A stretch of 16,066 bases of DNA from DAOTXS01 sp034433515 (GTDB lineage: Bacteria > Chloroflexota > Anaerolineae > UBA4142). The notes under the pieces were generated by a model that ran no database searches, was not told the DNA's origin, and saw only the letters and a program-made list of their open reading frames with translations. Position 1 is the first letter of the stretch. Every line of letters starts with the position of its first letter. A program made the translations under genes and the position numbers. The DNA lies in assembly GCA_034433515.1 (NCBI GenBank), contig DAOUAL010000011.1, positions 1 to 16,066 on the forward strand, in the 5' to 3' direction. Shown piece by piece: positions 12,428-16,066 of this stretch.

Positions 12428-13978
12428 GTGAACGCAGTGGCAATCATCGCGATGGGCAATATTGCAAGCCGTGTGCTGGGCTTGGTGCGCGAGACCGTCA
12501 TTGCGTACCTCTTTGGGGCGACCGGTTTGGTCAGCGTGTTTCGCGTGGCGGCGACCATCATCCAAACCTTGTACGATTTCTTAGTGGGCGGGATGGTGAG
12601 CGCGGCACTCGTCCCGGTTTTCTCCGATTTCGCGGCAAAAGAAAATCGCGCTGAATTGTGGCGCGTCGCAAGTATTGTCTTGAATGTGCTGGCGCTCTTG
12701 CTCGCGATGGCTGTGCTCGTTCTTGAATTATTCGCGCCGCAACTAGTGTGGATTCTGGGAAGCGGTTACACGCCGGAATTACAAAATGTCGCAGTGGAAA
12801 TGCTCCGTTTGGTTTTGCCGGCAGTGTTTTTTCTTGGCATGTCCGGTATCGTAACCGGCTTGCTCTATTCCCTCAAGCGATTTACGTTTCCCGCCTTCAC
12901 CACCGCCGCCTACAATGCTGGCATTATCGTCATCGCGCTCGCGCTCACACCGATGTTTGGTATCACCAGTCTTGTCGTTGGTATCATTATCGGTTCAGCG
13001 TTGCAAGTGGGGTTGCAATTGCCCGGCTTGCGTGATATGCACTATCATCTGGCGATTGATTTTACGCACCCGGCTTTGCGGAGAATTTTGAAACTCTACG
13101 CGCCGGTGGTTGCCGGGTTGAGCATTAGCGTCATGGCGGTGGCGATTGATCGCAACTTGGCGTCGCACACCGGCGAACAATCGCTGGCGTGGATGCAGGC
13201 GGCAACGGTGTTGGTGCAATTCCCCTTGGGCTTGGTGGCAACGGCGGTATCGTTTGCGATTCTCCCCGAACTCAGTCGGCAGGAGGCAGGAGGCAGTGAG
13301 ACGGAACACGCAATACGCAACACGTTTCACGCCTCGTACACTCCACCCAACGAATTTCGTGCTACCCTCACCTTCGGCATCAAACTGGTTTTGCTCCTGA
13401 TTCTCCCTGCCACTGTCGGCTTGTTTGTCCTTGCACGTCCAATTATCGCGTTGCTATTCGAGCGCGGCGCATTCACGCCCAATGACACAACCGCGACGGC
13501 ATTGGCGTTGCAATGTTATCTAATCGGCTTGCCCTTTGCCGCGATTGATCAACCGTTGGTGTTTGCGTTTTATGCGCGCAAGAATACACTCACCCCAAAC
13601 GTGGTGCAATTTGTTGCGGTGGGCATCTATCTCATCGTCGCGCTCGTGCTAATGTCGTCTTTCGGTTTCATCGCGTTGGTGCTTGCCAACTCGGCGATGC
13701 TGACTGGGCATGGATTGATTATGCTTTGGCTTACACACACGCGATTGGGTGGGCTGGGACAATCGGCGATGATTGCGACGACGACAAAAATTTTGATCGC
13801 CTCGATGGTGATGGGCGGAGTGGTGTTCGTCATCGCCGGGATGTTTTCTTCGATTGTGTTGCAGGTGAGCGTCTCGGCAATCGTAGCCATCGGCGTTTAC
13901 ATCGCGATGGTGTGGTTCTTGCGCATCCGCGAGGCGGAACGAGTGTGGCAAATGATGCTTGCACGTCTGCGCCGATAG
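12428..13978 (+). CDS. Second MurJ/MviN-family flippase (divergent paralogue)
   Basis: The 516-residue polytopic membrane protein has the MurJ hallmark ASRVLGLVRETVIAYLFG near the N-terminus, FLVGGMVSAALVPVFSDF, the second-lobe repeat VVAGLSISVMAVAIDRNLASHTG and FPLGLVATAVSFAILPELS. It differs from copy 1 in that the DAYFAAFNLPD segment, whose Asp is essential in E. coli MurJ, is replaced by VSVFRVAATIIQ. It may therefore carry another lipid-linked substrate or act under other conditions; this is inference. Residues 284-302 (RQEAGGSETEHAIRNTFHA) are encoded by a 7-bp array and fall in the cytoplasmic loop expected between TM8 and TM9. The GTG start has AGG only about four bases upstream; ATG 12452 is a weaker alternative. 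The leader is filled with repeat arrays. Confidence 0.87.
   Translation: MNAVAIIAMGNIASRVLGLVRETVIAYLFGATGLVSVFRVAATIIQTLYDFLVGGMVSAALVPVFSDFAAKENRAELWRVASIVLNVLALLLAMAVLVLELFAPQLVWILGSGYTPELQNVAVEMLRLVLPAVFFLGMSGIVTGLLYSLKRFTFPAFTTAAYNAGIIVIALALTPMFGITSLVVGIIIGSALQVGLQLPGLRDMHYHLAIDFTHPALRRILKLYAPVVAGLSISVMAVAIDRNLASHTGEQSLAWMQAATVLVQFPLGLVATAVSFAILPELSRQEAGGSETEHAIRNTFHASYTPPNEFRATLTFGIKLVLLLILPATVGLFVLARPIIALLFERGAFTPNDTTATALALQCYLIGLPFAAIDQPLVFAFYARKNTLTPNVVQFVAVGIYLIVALVLMSSFGFIALVLANSAMLTGHGLIMLWLTHTRLGGLGQSAMIATTTKILIASMVMGGVVFVIAGMFSSIVLQVSVSAIVAIGVYIAMVWFLRIREAERVWQMMLARLRR
13278..13333 (+). repeat. Composite heptanucleotide array inside murJ-2
   Basis: Eight units of 7 bp occur: GGCAGGA, GGCAGGA, GGCAGTG, AGACGGA, ACACGCA, ATACGCA, ACACGTT and TCACGCC. 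Two vocabularies (purine-rich GGCAGGA and ACACGCA-like) are joined, as in ttuA. The 56-bp length equals that of the array in murJ-1. No stop arises in the frame used. Confidence 0.85.
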
Positions 13979-13987
13979 GCGTATAAT
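13959..13987 (+). promoter_or_regulatory. Promoter of the FAD oxidase operon
   Basis: TTGCAC (13959-13964), 17 bp, then perfect TATAAT (13982-13987). The -35 lies inside the last codons of murJ-2 and the -10 starts 3 bp after its stop. Transcription would begin near 13994, giving a leader of about 15 nt with AAGGAGG (13998-14004), so this start uses a ribosome site. Confidence 0.8.
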
Positions 13988-14008
13988 TAGGTTACACAAG
14001 GAGGTGTG

Positions 14009-15352
14009 ATGCGCACCGATTATTCCGATGTGAGTTTCTGGCTCGCCACGTGTCCCCCTTATCAATCGAATGCACCGTTGCAAGGAAACTTGCAAGCCGA
14101 TGTGGCGATCATCGGTGGTGGATTCACCGGCATGTCCACCGCATACTATTTGCGTAAAGCCGATCCATCGCTCAAGGTGGTCGTCCTCGAAAGCGAGGTC
14201 ATTGGCTTTGGCGCCAGCGGTCGCAATGGCTCGTTTGCAATGACGGTGATTGGACTCGGCATTGACGTTTTGGCAATGTTGAAAGGTAAGCAAGCCGCGT
14301 TGGAAGGACACCGCTATATGGAGCGCGCGGTGGACACGGTTGGTGAATTGGTCGAAGAGAACAATTTGGATTGCGATTACACGCGTCCCGGCTTTTTGCG
14401 GATGGCGACGACGCCGAGCTATGTCACCAAAATCAAAAAGCAAGTCGAATTGTGTCAAGAGCTGGGCATCACCGGGATCGAATGGTTGGAGCGCGATGCC
14501 GCGTGCGCGGAAGTGAATTCGGATGTGTATTTGGGTGCATGGTGGGAACCGCGCATGGCGTTGGTCAACCCGGTCAAGTTGGTGCGCGAAATGAAGCGCG
14601 TGGCGCAAAATCTGGGTGCAGAAATTTATGAGCATTCGCCGGTAATGTCTATCGAACGCGGCGCGAATTTTACCCTCAAGACGCCGGGCGGAAATGTGAT
14701 CGCCCAGAAAATCGTTTTTGCCACGAACGCCTACTCGCATCTGTTTCCGATGATTCGGCGCAAGCAAATTCCGGCGTGGACGTATATGGTGGCAACCGAA
14801 CCCTTGACTGACAGACAATTCGATGCGATTGGCTGGCAACATCGCCAAGGCGTGGAGGACGCGCGCAACTTGATTCATTATTACCGCATCTCGCCCGATA
14901 ATCGGTTATTGATGGGGGGCGGTCCCGTCGGTTTGGGTTTTGGCGATAATATGAATTTTGATTCCGACGAAAAGGCGTGGCGACATTTGGAAGAACACAT
15001 CGGCTATGTTTTTCCGGCGCTGAAAGGAATCCAGATTACCCATCGGTGGGGCGGACCCTTCTCGGTTACGGTTGATCTCACACCCGCGCTCGGTTACGTG
15101 GGGGACCAGCGCGCGGTGTATTCACTCGGTTGCATTGGGCACGGCGTTTCGATGTCGCATCTCAACGGGCAAACGATTCGCGATTTGATTTTGGAAAAGC
15201 AAACGGATCTGACAGAGGTATTCTTTGTCAATCGTCGTGTGATTCCCTGGCCCCCCGAACCACTGCGGCTGGGGCTTAGTCTGGGCATTCGCGCCTATCT
15301 GCAAATTGAAGATTGGGCAAACGAACGAACAATGCCAAGGAGGAAGGGATGA
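14009..15352 (+). CDS. FAD-dependent oxidoreductase of the DAO family (PuuB/glycine-oxidase-like)
   Basis: The 447-residue cytoplasmic flavoenzyme probably oxidises the C-N bond of an amine or amino acid, giving an imine, ammonia and H2O2; the substrate is unknown. The FAD site is DVAIIGGGFTGMSTAYYL (31-48), E61 at the end of the second strand (VVVLES) and GASGRNGSF (68-76), a signature of the gamma-glutamylputrescine oxidase-like branch. The C-terminal RWGGPFSVTVDLTPALGYV and GCIGHGVSMSHLNGQTIRDLI complete the DAO fold. ATG 14009 lies four bases after AAGGAGG; the in-frame GTG at 14006 is too close to it. The stop overlaps the start of the next gene by four bases (ATGA), indicating translational coupling to the small membrane protein. 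Its own promoter is at 13959-13987. Confidence 0.88.
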   Translation: MRTDYSDVSFWLATCPPYQSNAPLQGNLQADVAIIGGGFTGMSTAYYLRKADPSLKVVVLESEVIGFGASGRNGSFAMTVIGLGIDVLAMLKGKQAALEGHRYMERAVDTVGELVEENNLDCDYTRPGFLRMATTPSYVTKIKKQVELCQELGITGIEWLERDAACAEVNSDVYLGAWWEPRMALVNPVKLVREMKRVAQNLGAEIYEHSPVMSIERGANFTLKTPGGNVIAQKIVFATNAYSHLFPMIRRKQIPAWTYMVATEPLTDRQFDAIGWQHRQGVEDARNLIHYYRISPDNRLLMGGGPVGLGFGDNMNFDSDEKAWRHLEEHIGYVFPALKGIQITHRWGGPFSVTVDLTPALGYVGDQRAVYSLGCIGHGVSMSHLNGQTIRDLILEKQTDLTEVFFVNRRVIPWPPEPLRLGLSLGIRAYLQIEDWANERTMPRRKG

Positions 15353-15840
15353 ACGAGTTGCGCAAGCCCACCAGGACCGAAGATTTCTTACTCGTCGAGT
15401 ATCGCAACTTGGCAGATTCGTTTTGGCGTAACGAAGAGGCAGGCGAACGCCGAGTTAACTTTTTTATCACTTTGGTCACTGCGGTTCTGAGCGCGCTCGT
15501 CGCGTGGGCAACGCGCGGGTCTGGCTCACGCACCGATTCTGATTATGCCATTGTTCTCTTTGCCTTGCTAGCATTGTTGGCGTTGGGCAGCGTTACGTTT
15601 TTGCGAATGTTGCGCCGTAATCAAGTTACGGACGAATACAAACGGGCGATGGATTCGATTCGTGCCTTTTTCAAAGAAGGGGATGAACGCTTGCGCGATT
15701 ATGAACCGTTCAAGAAGATGAGGCGCAAGATGGGACGTGGGGGCTTGGTGGAAATGGTTGCCGTGTTGAATAGTGTGATCGCCGGCGCAATCGGAATTGT
15801 GGTCGGAATTATCTTATTCAGGTTAACGGAGATTGGCTGA
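15349..15840 (+). CDS. Small membrane protein with three predicted TM helices, function unknown
   Basis: The 163-residue protein has a soluble charged N-terminus (EDFLLVEYRNLADSFWRNEEAGERR), TM1 (VNFFITLVTAVLSALVAWAT), TM2 (YAIVLFALLALLALGSVTFL), a charged cytoplasmic-looking segment (DEYKRAMDSIRAFFKEGDERLRDYEPFKKMRRK) and TM3 (AVLNSVIAGAIGIVVGIILF). I do not recognise the family with confidence; the layout of an amphipathic N-terminal helix then two close TMs is reminiscent of SLATT-like or RipA-like membrane proteins. AAGGAGG (15337-15343) lies five bases before ATG 15349; the frame extends to 15313 but without a better site. It overlaps the stop of the FAD oxidase, so it may support transport or anchoring for that enzyme, though this is only context. 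Confidence 0.7.
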   Translation: MNELRKPTRTEDFLLVEYRNLADSFWRNEEAGERRVNFFITLVTAVLSALVAWATRGSGSRTDSDYAIVLFALLALLALGSVTFLRMLRRNQVTDEYKRAMDSIRAFFKEGDERLRDYEPFKKMRRKMGRGGLVEMVAVLNSVIAGAIGIVVGIILFRLTEIG

Positions 15841-15851
15841 CAATTGGCGGT

Positions 15852-16066
15852 GTGACATGGAAACCATCATACCTAACCCGTGAACAAATGGAAGAAAGGC
15901 GTCTGGAAGGTGGTCGCCTTCTGAAGGCGGGCAAACTAAGCCAAGCGGAAATTGCACGGCGCTTGGGCGTCAGTCGAGCCACAGTGAGTAATTGGGCCAA
16001 GACCGTTGAAGCAAAAGGCATCCGAGGTCTCCGAAAAGGGAAAGCGGCAGGTAGTTCCTCGAAACT
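15852..16066 (+). CDS. N-terminal part of an IS630-type transposase (helix-turn-helix domain), cut by window edge
   Basis: From GTG 15852 the frame is open to the right edge (71 codons): MTWKPSYLTREQMEERRLEG, then LLKAGKLSQAEIARRLGVSR, ATVSNWAKTVEAKGIRGLRK. The segment LSQAEIARRLGVSRATVSNW is a clear helix-turn-helix of the type that opens IS630/Tc1-mariner transposases and related 'winged-helix' IS proteins. The DDE catalytic part would lie beyond the window. The start is only 12 bases after the previous gene, leaving no room for a usual terminal inverted repeat between them, so the element end, if intact, would be inside the upstream gene. A free-standing regulator is less likely. Confidence 0.75.
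   Translation, partial: MTWKPSYLTREQMEERRLEGGRLLKAGKLSQAEIARRLGVSRATVSNWAKTVEAKGIRGLRKGKAAGSSSK

Noticed and set aside
13649..14878. 409-codon minus-strand ORF across murJ-2 and the FAD oxidase
   Set aside because: It is His/Arg-rich and spans two well-supported genes on the other strand, with no start signal.
1..16066. tRNA or other structural RNA genes
   Set aside because: No cloverleaf, CCA end or T-loop pattern was noticed on either strand by eye.

Overview
The window looks like part of a chromosome from an uncultured Chloroflexota bacterium, perhaps Anaerolineae-like. The reasons are moderately high GC with T/N-P-rich exported tails, a secreted subtilase ending in a hydrophobic 'YYFPIVGK'-type tail, linked murJ/prfA/prmC/tsaC housekeeping genes, and many short word-like repeats that intrude into coding sequence. 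This assignment is inference from style and gene content; no phylogenetic marker was compared.

Layout from left to right. (1) 1-303: the end of a STAND/AAA-type ATPase winged-helix tail carrying two in-frame palindromic inserts. It converges on rpsT (ribosomal protein S20, minus strand) across a shared 20-bp perfect hairpin. (2) 1053-10943: a long plus-strand run of murJ (lipid II flippase), prfA (RF1), a lipoprotein, a DNA methyltransferase plus PD-(D/E)XK nuclease pair, prmC (RF1/RF2 methyltransferase), tsaC/ywlC (t6A synthesis), a GT4 glycosyltransferase and a secreted S8 protease. Most junctions are short or overlapping. prfA and prmC belong together functionally, and the visibly AT-richer restriction-modification cassette sits between them like an insertion. 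(3) 11077-12280: a MoaD/ThiS-type sulfur carrier and a TtuA-type tRNA 2-thiolase in a tight operon with an apparently leaderless promoter. (4) 12428-13978: a second, divergent MurJ-family flippase. (5) 13959-15840: a FAD amine/amino-acid oxidase translationally coupled to a small 3-TM protein. (6) 15852-end: the N-terminal half of an IS630-type transposase, cut by the window edge.

The most striking layer is not a gene. Degenerate tandem arrays with a 7-bp period (and a few with 8 bp) occur at least five times, each with a different unit. They lie in murJ-1, the glycosyltransferase, ttuA and murJ-2 (in frame, at positions expected to be loops) and in the murJ-2 leader. Because 7 is coprime to 3, such an array encodes one cyclic heptapeptide in every frame, so it can enter a gene with little harm provided no stop is generated. 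The arrays recall the heptanucleotide STRR repeats described in cyanobacteria. Together with the nested palindromes in the first gene, they suggest an active process that seeds short repeats into coding genes, including essential ones.
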